A stretch of DNA of 64,000 bases from an uncultured Lachnospiraceae bacterium (GTDB lineage: Bacteria > Bacillota > Clostridia > Lachnospirales > Lachnospiraceae): the NCBI GenBank assembly GCA_910576535.1, contig CAJTKK010000016.1:28904-92903 (forward strand). The letters run 5' to 3'. This document shows, piece by piece, positions 1 through 8,431 of this stretch. The stretch's first letter is position 1. Every line of letters begins with the position of its first letter. The position numbers were made by a program, and so were the translations under genes. Below the pieces are notes generated by a model that did no database searches, was not told where the DNA came from, and saw nothing but the letters and a program-made list of their open reading frames with translations.

Positions 1-792
1 ATGAAGTCAATAAAGTTAGCTAATTCACCAATTACATATTTTGTAAGCAGGATCGGGCAAGCCGAATGGATACTTTTTATCCACGCCGCCTTTGTTAATC
101 ACAATATGTTCAAAACACAGTTTGAGTATTTTGAGGATAAATATAATATTCTGGCCATTGATATCATTGGGCACGGGCAGTCAACGGATACTCAAAAAGG
201 TGATACGGTAGATAAGATGGCAAAGTGGGTATTTGACATCTTAAAAACTGAAAATATTGATCAAGTGCATATTGTCGGTGTTTCATTGGGTGCGGTTTTA
301 GCGCAGGATTTTGCTAATTGTTATCCGTGCGCAGTAAGCTCGCTGGCTTGCTTTGGAGGATATGATATCAATCGTTTTGACGGAAAAATGAAAAAGGAAA
401 ATAGTACAAAGCAGAAGCTGATGATGTTGAAAGCGCTCTTTTCGGTGAAATGGTTTGCAAAGGCAAATAAGAAAATTTCTGCCTATACGCCACAAGCTCA
501 AAATGAATTTTTTGCTATGAATATACTTTTTCCTAAAAAGTCATTTATGTTTCTGGCAACGCTCAATAGTATGGTAAACAAATATAAAACCGGGCGGAGG
601 AATTATCCTTTGCTGATCGGATGCGGAAAATATGATATTCCAATGGAAGTAGAGGCAATAAAAGCATGGAAAAGCAATGAACCCGAATGTACAGTAGTTT
701 TTTTTGAAAATGCGGGACATTGTGTTAATATGGATGTGCCGCAGGAGTTTAATAAAACAATGGAAGAATTCTGGAAAGGTGCAAGTCAATAA
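1..792 (+). CDS. alpha/beta hydrolase, 263 aa
   Basis: The protein has the alpha/beta hydrolase layout. An oxyanion-type stretch lies near residues 25-35. An IGHGQS turn precedes the nucleophile elbow GVSLGA, with the serine near residue 96. An acidic residue follows in CGKYDIP, and a late histidine lies in the GHCVN motif near residue 240. This gives a plausible Ser-Asp-His triad in a soluble, cytoplasmic enzyme. The substrate cannot be told; small-molecule esterases and lactonases share this fold. The ATG sits on the first base of the window, so neither a ribosome binding site nor a longer N-terminus can be checked. A hairpin with a T-run follows about 130 bases downstream. Confidence 0.8.
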   Translation: MKSIKLANSPITYFVSRIGQAEWILFIHAAFVNHNMFKTQFEYFEDKYNILAIDIIGHGQSTDTQKGDTVDKMAKWVFDILKTENIDQVHIVGVSLGAVLAQDFANCYPCAVSSLACFGGYDINRFDGKMKKENSTKQKLMMLKALFSVKWFAKANKKISAYTPQAQNEFFAMNILFPKKSFMFLATLNSMVNKYKTGRRNYPLLIGCGKYDIPMEVEAIKAWKSNEPECTVVFFENAGHCVNMDVPQEFNKTMEEFWKGASQ

Positions 793-922
793 AACGAATA
801 GGGAATGGATATTTCTATTGTTTGCTCTATGGGGAACATCTTATTTCAAGGCATCGTGGCTTATGGTGTGTCTAACTGGAATCCATTGCAGATTAAGTAG
901 ATTTTTAGAGCATAGTAGAAGC

Positions 923-961
923 AAAGGAAGCTCATGGAATATATTTGATGAGCTTCTTTTT
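923..961 (+). terminator. rho-independent terminator
   Basis: A 13-bp stem (923-935 paired with 948-960, including one G-T pair) closes a 12-base loop and ends in a run of T. It probably ends transcription from the upstream hydrolase gene. Confidence 0.6.
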
Positions 962-1069
962 GTTTGAGAATGGAAGAAACAGGAAGTTTTGTGATAAAAT
1001 ATATTTTAGTTCTGATTTATCAGAGTTAGGATATGAAAGGATAATATACATGAACGAAACAACCTTTGA

Positions 1070-1627
1070 GCAAAGGATTGTGCGAATTATTTTGCTCATC
1101 ATGGATATTATGTTTTCTTCTATGACGCTACGGGAAATGATGAAAGCGAGGGTGAAGGAGTCGGAGGGCTTCCGCAGGGAGTAATAGACCTTGGCTATGC
1201 CATCACATTTTTGGAAGAAAGCGGGGAGTTTCCAAGTTCGCCAATTGTTTTATTCGGACATAGCTGGGGCGGCTACAGTGTTTGCAGCGTGCTTACATAT
1301 CATCCGGGAGTAAAAGCTGTTATAGCTTGTTCGGGTTTTAACTCTTCGCCGGATCTGTTTGAAGCAGAGGGGAAAAAACAGATAGGGAATGGCATTTATT
1401 TGATGTTACCGTTTGTGAAGCTGCATGAGAGGATTCGATATGGCGGGTATGCCTCAAATACTGCGTTGGACGGTTTTTCAAAGAGCAATGCCGCTGTTAT
1501 GATTGTGCATAGCTTCGATGATGAAATTGTTCCAATCGAATACGGCTACGAAATTTTTTATGAAAAGTACAAGGACGATTCCCGCTTACGGCTAAAAAAC
1601 CAGTTGCTGTGTCAAACCGTCAGGTAA
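1070..1627 (+). pseudogene. alpha/beta hydrolase remnant, both ends lost
   Basis: The reading frame opens just after a TGA at 1067-1069. It gives a typical hydrolase body: a YDATGND turn, then the nucleophile elbow GHSWGG near 1257-1275. A further stretch has the late acidic-loop look of the family (HSFDDEIVP, 1508-1534). There is no start codon with a ribosome binding site. The N-terminal strand region is missing, and the C-terminus runs into unrelated residues before the catalytic histidine would be reached. It is best read as a decayed gene of a hydrolase family different from the one at the window start. Confidence 0.65.
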
Positions 1628-2172
1628 GGGAGCGGCAATCTCTTATGGGAGGTAAAAGGTACGATTCATCTTCCGTGCTGCTGCAATAAGGGACAAATCA
1701 CAGCCTATAAAGGAATCAAAATGTCCCGGATGGGGGTACTATTTCCTTATTGATTATGACGAGATGACCGCCAAACCATTCAGACTGCATGGATTCGTTC
1801 GCTGTATTAAAAAATAAAATAATGAACGGCAGATGGCAAAAAATTTTTTGTTTTGGGGTTTCACCTTTTTTCTCCGATAAACTAAAATGAGCATATGGCA
1901 GGCATTCTGCCTGAAACTGCAAAATCTTAATCCGCTTTGTTAAGTATGCGCGTTAGCAGAGCGATGGATGAGGAAACCTAATTATGCAAGGGGGATTTTA
2001 TGATAACCTATCCGGTTTAATGGAATATCAAGGTTAAAAGCCACAATCGCTGCTAGTAAGATTACTGAGATTGTGGCTTTTGAAAAAGGTTTGAATATAT
2101 ATTATTTAGTCGGTTGATTAATTAATCACTCTGAAATATAATACGTTTGGTAAGGTTGGGAGGTTGTTATAT
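1628..2172. other. gene-poor stretch between hydrolase remnant and restriction locus
   Basis: No convincing gene is seen. One open stretch in the plus frame (about 1657-1819) reads like the C-terminal 50 residues of some protein and stops cleanly, but has no start or ribosome binding site, so it may be another relic. The right part holds the hairpin at 2036-2081 and the ribosome binding site GGGAGG at about 2158-2163 that serves the next gene. Confidence 0.4.
2036..2081 (+). terminator. strong hairpin with T-tail
   Basis: A perfect 13-bp stem pairs 2036-2048 with 2069-2081 around a 20-base loop. The right arm ends in TTTT. It isolates the restriction locus from upstream transcription. The A-rich left arm means it could work on both strands. 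Confidence 0.7.
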
Positions 2173-4275
2173 ATGTCGACTATGATCTCGTTAACTGAGG
2201 CAGCTGCTTTTCTCGGGATAAGCAAGGCTACACTCAGAAATTGGGATAATGACGGCAAACTTGTAGCTGTCAGAAATCCTATGAATGGATACAGACAATA
2301 CGACATGGAAAGTCTCATTAAGTTAAAAAATGAAATTGCTGGTGAAGAGATTTCCTTAGGAAAACAAGATGATGGAGTGAAAAGTGAAGAAGCAAAAGCT
2401 ATCAAAAGAACAGTGAATAAGTTGCATTGTATAATTAGAGATAGCGATGCAAATAGTAATATTGTTACTCGTTTTGATGAGATATCTAAACTATTATTTG
2501 TACGTTTGATGTCAGGAAGAGATATATTTGAAGGATATGACCAAAATGAGACATTGTATGGTAAAAAAATCCAGAAGGAATACATAAGGCTGTTGAATGA
2601 AACTGGCAGAAAAATTCCGGATGGCTATTTGCAAATCAATTTGGATGCACAGGCCATTAGGCTTTGTGGAAAAGAATTGTATACTGTATGGATAGATGAT
2701 TACCAATGCGATATCAAGGGATTAGCATATGAATATACAATTCGCGGAACATTTGATAAAAGTGATCATCAGCAATATTTTACTCCGTACCAGATAGTTG
2801 ATTTTATGGTTAAGGCGTTAAGGCCTTTTCTTAAAGGAACGGTATGTGATCCTGCGTGTGGTACGGCGGGTTTCTTGACAAAGGTTAATGATTTTGCAGA
2901 TGTAAAATTGCTTGGGTTTGAAGTGGATGAACGATTGGCATGGGTATCTGCATTGAATTTATATATTCATGGAGCGGATGATTTTGAAACATATTTTATG
3001 AATAATGGAGGAAGTTTGGGTTCGGAGGCAGATTCTTTTTATGAGATGATTGATGTCATTTTAACGAACCCTCCTTTTGGAAGCGACTATACAGATAGTA
3101 AAATTCTTAGCAAATATGTTTTAGGAAAAGATAAGAATTCACGTAGAAGAGGGATTCTATTTATTGAGCAAGCATGGAACTTGCTAAAGGAAGATGGAAT
3201 GCTTGCAATAATTATTGATCAGGGTATTTTAAATTCTAAAACAAATATTGATGTAAGAGAGTATATTTTTTCGCATTTTGAGATAATGGGTATTATAGAC
3301 TTGCCGGTAAGCGCATTTTTGCCTTATGCAAATGTAAGTTCATCAATAATGATTCTTCAGAAGAAAAAGAATAATGTAAGGCAGGGACAGACTTTCTTTG
3401 CCAAATCAGAAAAGATAGGAAGAAAATCTAACGGCGATGATGATATTATATATTATCCAAATGGGAATTTTGAATTAAATAGCGATTTGAATAATATCTT
3501 ATTCGCATGGGAAATGTTTATTTCTGGAAATTATGAAATGCAGTATGCTAATTGCTTTGTGGCAAGAGCAGATGAATATTTGGAAGAAGATAAGAGCATG
3601 AGATTAGATTATACATTCCATCATCCATATAGAAATGAAAGCAGGGAATTATTGAATCATTCAAAATCGCCACTTATTTTTTTATCGGAGATATGTACAG
3701 AAAGAAATCATTCTTATGTGCCGGCAGCAGATCCTGATGCTATAAGCATTTTGTTTACCGGATTAGCAAATATGGAATCATTTACAGGAGTTGCAACGCA
3801 AGAATTAACTCCAGCAGCATCAATAAAGAGTTCGGTTAAACGATATGAACCAAGAGATATCGTTTTTTCAAAAATGAGACCGGCATTAAGAAAAGTTGCT
3901 GTGATGAATATGAATGAGGGCGGATATGTATCATCTGAATGTACTGTTCTTACCGTACGAAATGATAAGAATGGAGAACCGTTGATGGAACCTGAGATAT
4001 TATCGGCAATACTTAGGTCAGACTTCGTATATGGGCAAATAATGTCATGTGTGACGGGCATCGGTCGGCCTAGAATAAGTAGCAAGGACTTGAGAAAAAT
4101 CATGATTCCTTTACCGGATAAACATTTACAAACTAAAGTTATGCAAAAGTTACGAGCTAATGAGGCTTCTGTAAAGCAATTAAAAGACAGGGCAGAGGCG
4201 CTTAAAGAAGAAGCTGAAAATTTAGAAAAAAGAATGATAAACGAGATTGCGCTTGTTATGGCAGGAGGTAGCTAA
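2173..4275 (+). CDS. HTH-containing N6-adenine DNA methyltransferase fused to a specificity domain
   Basis: Three parts can be seen. Residues 1-55 are a MerR/excisionase-like helix-turn-helix (SLTEAAAFLGISKATLRNW). The middle is a type I HsdM-like methyltransferase with the AdoMet motif DPACGTAGFL near residue 226 and the catalytic motif IV TNPPFG near residue 298. The last 230 residues resemble one type I specificity half, with a target-recognition stretch ending in ISSKDLRKIMIPLP and a closing coiled-coil helix. The gene predicts adenine methylation and sequence recognition by one polypeptide. No HsdR helicase is nearby; instead a nuclease-like gene overlaps its stop codon by one base. I chose the ATG at 2173, which has GGGAGG nine bases upstream. 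The N-terminal HTH may bind its own promoter or help recognise the target; this is inference. Confidence 0.88.
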   Translation: MSTMISLTEAAAFLGISKATLRNWDNDGKLVAVRNPMNGYRQYDMESLIKLKNEIAGEEISLGKQDDGVKSEEAKAIKRTVNKLHCIIRDSDANSNIVTRFDEISKLLFVRLMSGRDIFEGYDQNETLYGKKIQKEYIRLLNETGRKIPDGYLQINLDAQAIRLCGKELYTVWIDDYQCDIKGLAYEYTIRGTFDKSDHQQYFTPYQIVDFMVKALRPFLKGTVCDPACGTAGFLTKVNDFADVKLLGFEVDERLAWVSALNLYIHGADDFETYFMNNGGSLGSEADSFYEMIDVILTNPPFGSDYTDSKILSKYVLGKDKNSRRRGILFIEQAWNLLKEDGMLAIIIDQGILNSKTNIDVREYIFSHFEIMGIIDLPVSAFLPYANVSSSIMILQKKKNNVRQGQTFFAKSEKIGRKSNGDDDIIYYPNGNFELNSDLNNILFAWEMFISGNYEMQYANCFVARADEYLEEDKSMRLDYTFHHPYRNESRELLNHSKSPLIFLSEICTERNHSYVPAADPDAISILFTGLANMESFTGVATQELTPAASIKSSVKRYEPRDIVFSKMRPALRKVAVMNMNEGGYVSSECTVLTVRNDKNGEPLMEPEILSAILRSDFVYGQIMSCVTGIGRPRISSKDLRKIMIPLPDKHLQTKVMQKLRANEASVKQLKDRAEALKEEAENLEKRMINEIALVMAGGS

Positions 4276-5351
4276 TGGATAGAGAAGAATTTATTAAAAT
4301 TTTATATGCAACAGAGACTCCGGATAGAATTGCGAAATGGCTTAGGGAACAATACTTTCCTGAAATTATGAAGCGATATAATTTGGAATCATCTAGGAAA
4401 AGATTCGGATTGTATAGAAATGAACAAATTCCTTCAAATGAACGTAACTTGACTGATGTTAGGGCAAGGATGGGAGTTCTTATAGAATTTGAGTTGGCAA
4501 GATTGTCTAATGAGATTTTACCTGAACTTGGAATTGAGGATGTGTTTTGGAGTTATGTCGTTGCAAACAGATTTCCTGATCTTGAAATACGTGAGAACAA
4601 TGGAAATCGTTTGTTGAGATTAGAGATAAAATGCCTTCAATGTGTCGCTGAAGAAAAGTCTGCACACTTTGATACCTTGATAAAAGATATTAATCCAAAT
4701 ACGGATTTTGTAATTGTATGTTTATGGGATTGGGATAATAGAGGAAATGATAACTGCCAGTGGGATTTAGCTCCTAAATTGTTTAAAATATACGTATTTC
4801 ATGCATATTCTTTGGCGCAATTAAGAGACGCATATTGGTTAAATAAACCGCCGGCAAATCTTGGCACAGGCTATCAGGGATTTGATGTTAGATATGCAGT
4901 TACATGTGCTGATAGCGTATTTTCAAAGGAGCAAGGTAATTACGGAAAGTTAAAACGAATATGGAAAAAGGGCTTTAAGTATAGACCTGTTGAAACTCCT
5001 GCATTACTTGACACGGAAGCAGAATATATAAAATTCCAAAAGGAAATCATAAGGGAGGGATTTGAAATATTAGCAAAAAAGCAATTATCGGAATTGCGCC
5101 ATGAAGAAATATCTTATATTGTTTACGGAGAACAGAATATAGGTTATGCTGCTGGGGATGTCGGTTACGTTATGGAAACGATGAGAAAACCGAAAGCAGA
5201 AAAAATAGCCTTACAGAATAAGCTTTCCATTTTAGTATCAATGACTGAAAAGTACAAATGTACCATTTATAAAATGCAATCAGATGGTATTGATGAATTG
5301 GCAAAGAACGAAAAGCCTAAAAATGTTGTGGATATAATCAGTCAGTCCTAA
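4275..5351 (+). CDS. probable PD-(D/E)XK restriction endonuclease partner, 358 aa
   Basis: I do not recognise a named family. The start codon overlaps the stop of the methyltransferase-specificity gene by one base, so the two are translationally coupled. Residues about 98-120 contain FPDLEI, then a short turn and LEIKC. This gives the spacing and hydrophobic pattern of a PD-(D/E)XK metal-dependent nuclease core (Asp, then Glu-x-Lys). The rest is mixed alpha/beta without ATPase or helicase motifs, so this is not a type I HsdR. The simplest reading is the cleaving subunit of an ATP-independent restriction system guided by the neighbour. The C-terminus overlaps the end of a convergent gene by 14 bases. 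Confidence 0.65.
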   Translation: MDREEFIKILYATETPDRIAKWLREQYFPEIMKRYNLESSRKRFGLYRNEQIPSNERNLTDVRARMGVLIEFELARLSNEILPELGIEDVFWSYVVANRFPDLEIRENNGNRLLRLEIKCLQCVAEEKSAHFDTLIKDINPNTDFVIVCLWDWDNRGNDNCQWDLAPKLFKIYVFHAYSLAQLRDAYWLNKPPANLGTGYQGFDVRYAVTCADSVFSKEQGNYGKLKRIWKKGFKYRPVETPALLDTEAEYIKFQKEIIREGFEILAKKQLSELRHEEISYIVYGEQNIGYAAGDVGYVMETMRKPKAEKIALQNKLSILVSMTEKYKCTIYKMQSDGIDELAKNEKPKNVVDIISQS

Positions 5352-5679
5352 AATTAATACTATTTTGGCAGTAATCAAGGAGTTCAGAACTGAATTTTCT
5401 GCCGGAAGCATGGTTGATAAAATTGACAAGGGTATCAAGGCCGAAGTGGTCAACATAGACTCCTTCTATTGTTTCGAGTTGGAATGAGTTATTGCTAATT
5501 TTATGTATACAGAAGTAATAGCCACCTCTATTTGGATGACCAGAACTAGAACGTACACACAGTGTGATTCTATCTCTGGCAGAAAAAAGGGACATTACTT
5601 GGTCATTGGTTAATGCCATATCGGTATCCTTTGTTACAATTGGGTACTGGGGCTGTTGATTTAACTCAAAATTAGGCAT
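5338..5679 (-). CDS. small protein of unknown function, paired with XRE regulator
   Basis: The product is 113 residues, soluble by composition, with no signal or membrane segment. I do not recognise the family. The central part (RITLCVRSSSGHP followed by a YYFCIHKI strand) suggests a compact beta-rich fold. The ribosome binding site GAGGA lies inside the last codons of the XRE gene, six bases separate the two genes, and they are almost certainly co-transcribed. The 3' end overlaps tail-to-tail with the nuclease gene. That placement suggests a controller or accessory role for the restriction locus, but nothing in the sequence proves it. Confidence 0.55.
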   Translation of the reverse strand: MPNFELNQQPQYPIVTKDTDMALTNDQVMSLFSARDRITLCVRSSSGHPNRGGYYFCIHKISNNSFQLETIEGVYVDHFGLDTLVNFINHASGRKFSSELLDYCQNSINFRTD

Positions 5680-5685
5680 GGGTTA

Positions 5686-5901
5686 TTATTCCTCTTTATC
5701 TTCATCGGGTATATATTTTATAACAGCTTCAACGCCGCAATTTAAAACATTACAAATATCATTTAATGTTTTCATTGTAATATTTTTATTCTGGCGCAAA
5801 GAATCGAGAGTTCCTGTGCTAAAACCGTAGTCTTTGATTAAACGATACTGACTGATATGTCGCTGTTGTAATGTTTTCCATAGCGGTTCGTATGTTATCA
5901 A
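5686..5901 (-). CDS. Cro/C1-type (XRE) HTH regulator, 71 aa
   Basis: This is a single-domain XRE DNA-binding protein of the short YozG type: ITYEPLWKTLQQRHI, then helices with the recognition segment STGTLDSLRQN and a closing ALNxI-like helix (NDICNVLNCGV). I place the start at the TTG at 5901-5899. A GAGGTG ribosome binding site sits six bases before it, and most relatives begin MITYEPLW. The GTG and ATG just upstream lie inside or directly against that site. It leads a two-gene minus-strand unit, with palindromes behind it at 5940 and 6022. It may act as the control protein of the adjacent restriction system. Confidence 0.8.
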   Translation of the reverse strand: MITYEPLWKTLQQRHISQYRLIKDYGFSTGTLDSLRQNKNITMKTLNDICNVLNCGVEAVIKYIPDEDKEE

Positions 5902-5939
5902 TGTCATCACCTCAATAAAATTCTACATGATCATTGGAA

Positions 5940-5957
5940 TACCGGCAATTGCCGATA
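5940..5957. promoter_or_regulatory. 18-bp palindrome, candidate XRE operator
   Basis: TACCGGCAATTGCCGATA is symmetric at 16 of 18 positions. It lies 39 bases upstream of the XRE start codon, where an autoregulatory operator would be expected. Confidence 0.4.
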
Positions 5958-6021
5958 TGTCGGGTATGTTAAATTATTGTGGAAGGTTTGGGAATGTGGA
6001 TAAAAGAAGGTTGGAATGTAG

Positions 6022-6041
6022 CAATACCATTCCCGGTATTG
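6022..6041. promoter_or_regulatory. inverted repeat, candidate second operator
   Basis: CAATACC and GGTATTG are perfect inverted arms around six bases. The site lies in the divergent intergenic region between the XRE gene and the DUF5713 gene. It shares the ACCG/CGGT core seen in the palindrome at 5940. Confidence 0.3.
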
Positions 6042-6244
6042 TGGACGAAAAGTAGTTTTTTATCTGCAGACCGGGTAAGGGATATGGTTACAATCCCCTT
6101 TACAACTTAATATTTACCTGTGGGTTGTTATATGGAGAGAAAGCGGCAGAAATGAATGCTTGCTCTTTCCGCGCTTTTGGAATTGTGGTAGAATGGAAAC
6201 AGCAAATAGCAGACACAAATTTGAAAGGAGGACTAACAAGGAAA

Positions 6245-6565
6245 TTGTTTGATAAAAATTACAAATTGTTAGATGAGATGTATCGGGACGAATATTATCC
6301 AAACTTTCTGGTAGACAAGGTAAAAGGCGAACTCCAAAAGGTGATTGACCTGTTGGAAACTGGCGAAACAGATACCGAGGTTATTCAAAAAAAGTTGGAC
6401 GAGGTGGTCTGTGCCATTAACGACTTACAGGAGGAATTTGACGAGAACGACAGTGAAATTGAAACGGTGGCTCGTGACTGCATAGGAGAAACTGTGGGCT
6501 ATGTACTGGAATGGTTTGGTATTCCTATTGATGTGGAGGAAGCTATTCGAGAACGGGATTGGTAA
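6245..6565 (+). CDS. DUF5713 family protein
   Basis: The product is a small acidic helical protein of about 106 residues. It has the pattern I associate with DUF5713: FDKNYKLLDEMYRDEYYPNF at the start, ETGETDTEVIQKKLDE and LQEEFDENDSEIETVARD in the middle, and EEAIRERDW at the end. The function is unknown. No ATG fits the family N-terminus, so I take the TTG at 6245. An AAAGGAGG lies 13 bases upstream and a weaker AAGGA sits closer. The frame stays open further upstream (from 6125), but that part does not look like protein. The gene sits between the restriction locus and mobile-element debris and has no clear operon partner. Confidence 0.68.
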   Translation: MFDKNYKLLDEMYRDEYYPNFLVDKVKGELQKVIDLLETGETDTEVIQKKLDEVVCAINDLQEEFDENDSEIETVARDCIGETVGYVLEWFGIPIDVEEAIRERDW

Positions 6566-6607
6566 CTATCGGGTTTTCTGTTTATCAAGCAGACAAAGAA
6601 GGAGAGA

Positions 6608-6814
6608 ATGGAACTATCCATACAAGAACGCCTGAAAGACCTGCGTGTGGATAATTCTCTTTTGTGTGAGCTGGCGGCGAACCCGGATTTTGTCAAACGG
6701 ATGGCCGGCCTTGAAATCTATGCAAACGGAACAGCGGTTAAGCAGATGCAGGGCGCAAATGCGATAGTGGACGCTATGAACGCCACAATCGTCAAACAAT
6801 ATAATCCCGATATA
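6608..6814 (+). pseudogene. truncated HTH gene start joined to an unknown segment
   Basis: A good ribosome binding site (AAGGAGAG) leads an ATG. The first 14 residues (MELSIQERLKDLRV) match the usual beginning of an XRE-type protein common on clostridial conjugative elements. The HTH that should follow is absent. The frame continues instead through about 55 residues that I do not recognise (NPDFVKRMAGLEIYANG...), then runs antisense across a relaxase fragment. It looks like a recombination scar, not a working gene. Confidence 0.5.
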
Positions 6815-7048
6815 AGCGGCTTGGGAAGCGTTCTCTTTATCCAGCGCGGCTTGTCCTTTCCGTTTCGCCCAATACTCACGCTCGGTAACTCGGTTCTTGC
6901 TCCCGTTCAGCAAGTCAATCTGATAGAGGTTTCCCCGGTGGCACATCTCCATGACTTCCGCTTTGAAATACTCCATAGCTGCGTCCGTGCAGCGGCGCTT
7001 GCAGCCCTCCGTATGAAAAATCTTTTTGTGGAAGTCTGCATAATGCAT
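6815..7048 (-). pseudogene. relaxase (mobilisation nuclease) fragment
   Basis: On the minus strand about 78 residues read as an internal piece of a clostridial conjugative-element relaxase. It includes MEMCHRGNLYQIDLLNGSKN and VTEREYWAKRKGQAALDKEN. There is no N-terminal catalytic tyrosine or histidine triad and no C-terminus. Both edges run abruptly into unrelated DNA. It records a former integrative conjugative element here. Confidence 0.6.
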
Positions 7049-7050
7049 TA

Positions 7051-8061
7051 AAGGGTAAGGGGAATAAGACAAAGTTAGTTGAAGGTGCATTAAATGAATT
7101 GACCTATGAACAACTTAAGGAATATCTTTTTATACCGTTCAGTAGCCAAAATTTGTCAGAAGTATTAGAAAGTGAATTAGCGAAAGAGAATATGGAGAGT
7201 CTGTCTAACGAAGAGATAGCAAGTATAATTGGTAAGTGTCGGAGCGTTTCATTGCGGGATAGATTCTTTGGAAAATATAAGAAATTCCAAAATTTCAAAG
7301 AAAGAATTAATGAATTACAATATTATAGAAATGTTGTAATGCATAATAAAAGGATAACCCAACAGGAATATGAGAAAGTTGGAAAACCATTAAAATCTAT
7401 TAACAAATTTTTGGCATAGGCTATAAATGTGTTAGAAGAGGAAATGTATACTGAAACAAGATTAGTAGATGTTGTTTCTGCATTGGGAAATGTGATTTCT
7501 AATATTCTTGGTGATAATATTCCAAAATGGGTAGAAAATATGAAATCAGCATTAGCGTCATTTGGCAGAGTTGTTATTGAGGCAGCAATATCACAGATAA
7601 ATATTCCAGATATAATGTCCCAATTAACTTTAGGTGCAGAATTATCTCAAAATTTTCAAAGTGTATATAATGTGCCACAAATTGATACTTCTGCAATTGA
7701 AGCAGTACAATCATTATATAATAGTTCAGGGATAAAGATGGCAAGTGAAATGGCAGCACAGGCTAGTCGAATAAAAGCCATGTATGAAATGCCAGGGGCT
7801 GATGTTCTAAATAGCCCAGTGGTAAGAATGACAAGAGAAATGACGGCGCAAGCGGATCGTATGAGAGATATGTGTGGAATTTCAACAATCGAGAGTATAA
7901 TTGCGACAGCAAATGCGATGAATTTCTATGGTAAGGAATTTGCAGGGAAAATGGAAGAAACGGATAGTAAAATTTTGGAGAGATTAGAATCGTTTAAACT
8001 AATAGAAGAGGAAGAACAGACGGAAACAGATCCAAATAATTTTGGTGAGGAAAACCCTTAG
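7051..8061 (+). pseudogene. HEPN-domain protein gene, N-terminally cut and split by an in-frame TAG
   Basis: One frame runs from the relaxase junction to 8061, interrupted only by TAG at 7417-7419. The residues on the two sides fit as one helix (SINKFLA, stop, AINVLEEEM). Upstream of the stop, YRNVVMHNK carries the Rx4H signature of HEPN ribonucleases, within an all-helical segment ending LKSINKFLA. Downstream are 210 residues of helical, Ala/Met/Ser-rich sequence with repeated MTxQAxRxxxM-like units and an acidic tail. HEPN proteins of this sort act in phage defence or as toxins. The N-terminus is missing, because the frame continues into relaxase debris without a ribosome binding site. A separately started GTG product from 7429 is possible but unlikely. 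Confidence 0.6.
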
Positions 8062-8229
8062 TAGTAAGCTTTTCCCTTTTACTACTAATCTTACTACTAA
8101 CACCTAGTCACAACTTGCTAAATTATGCTATAATTTGCCTATATAACAACCAAACAACAATTTAACCATAACCTCAGAATATCCCATAAAACAGGGTATT
8201 TCCGGGCAAAAAGGAGCAAACAATTACTC
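8058..8229. other. probable right end of an older, neighbouring element with integrase arm-like repeats
   Basis: TTACTACTAA occurs twice with a 12-base period (8079-8088, 8091-8100), and once inverted at 8058-8067. The second copy begins 139 bases before the 30-bp core at 8230. At the right end of the intact element the doubled TACTACACCA motif has the same 12-base period and starts 138 bases before the core. A TATAAT lies at 8129-8134 and an AAGGAG at 8211-8216. The remainder shows no gene. Confidence 0.5.
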
Positions 8230-8259
8230 TGATAAAAATTTTATTCGTCTGCCACGGCA
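8230..8259. repeat. left attachment-site copy (30-bp direct repeat)
   Basis: The repeat is identical to 18839-18868 over 30 bases, with mismatches immediately outside on both sides. At the left copy the codon that would be ATG reads CTG, so the phosphatase frame cannot start normally here. Confidence 0.88.
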
Positions 8260-8321
8260 GTATCTTGAATAATCCCGAAAAAGCCTATAAAATCAATGAT
8301 TTCACAGCGGAGAGAGGTGCC

Positions 8322-8342
8322 TACTACACCATTATTACACCA
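8322..8342. repeat. left-end integrase arm-type sites
   Basis: TACTACACCA and TATTACACCA follow each other with an 11-base period, about 60 bases inside the left repeat. They match the doubled TACTACACCA at the right end of the element. Confidence 0.55.
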
Positions 8343-8431
8343 TTTTTGAAAGAGCTTTGATTTGACAGTAAACTTAAACAGAATACGCTTGTCCAATAAT
8401 CAGCCATACTATAATCAGGAGGAGCGATTTA

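Noticed and set aside
704..967. An 87-codon plus-strand frame after the first hydrolase
   Set aside because: It overlaps the hydrolase end and runs through the terminator hairpin; it has no ribosome binding site and no protein-like pattern.
1..8229. A complete conjugative element in the left part
   Set aside because: Only a relaxase fragment and an HTH start remain; no coupling protein, type IV secretion gene or integrase is present in this part.
8229..8360. A second start of the phosphatase gene at the left repeat
   Set aside because: Only the first ten codons are present, the start reads CTG, and the frame diverges right after the 30-bp repeat; it is an attachment-site copy, not a gene.
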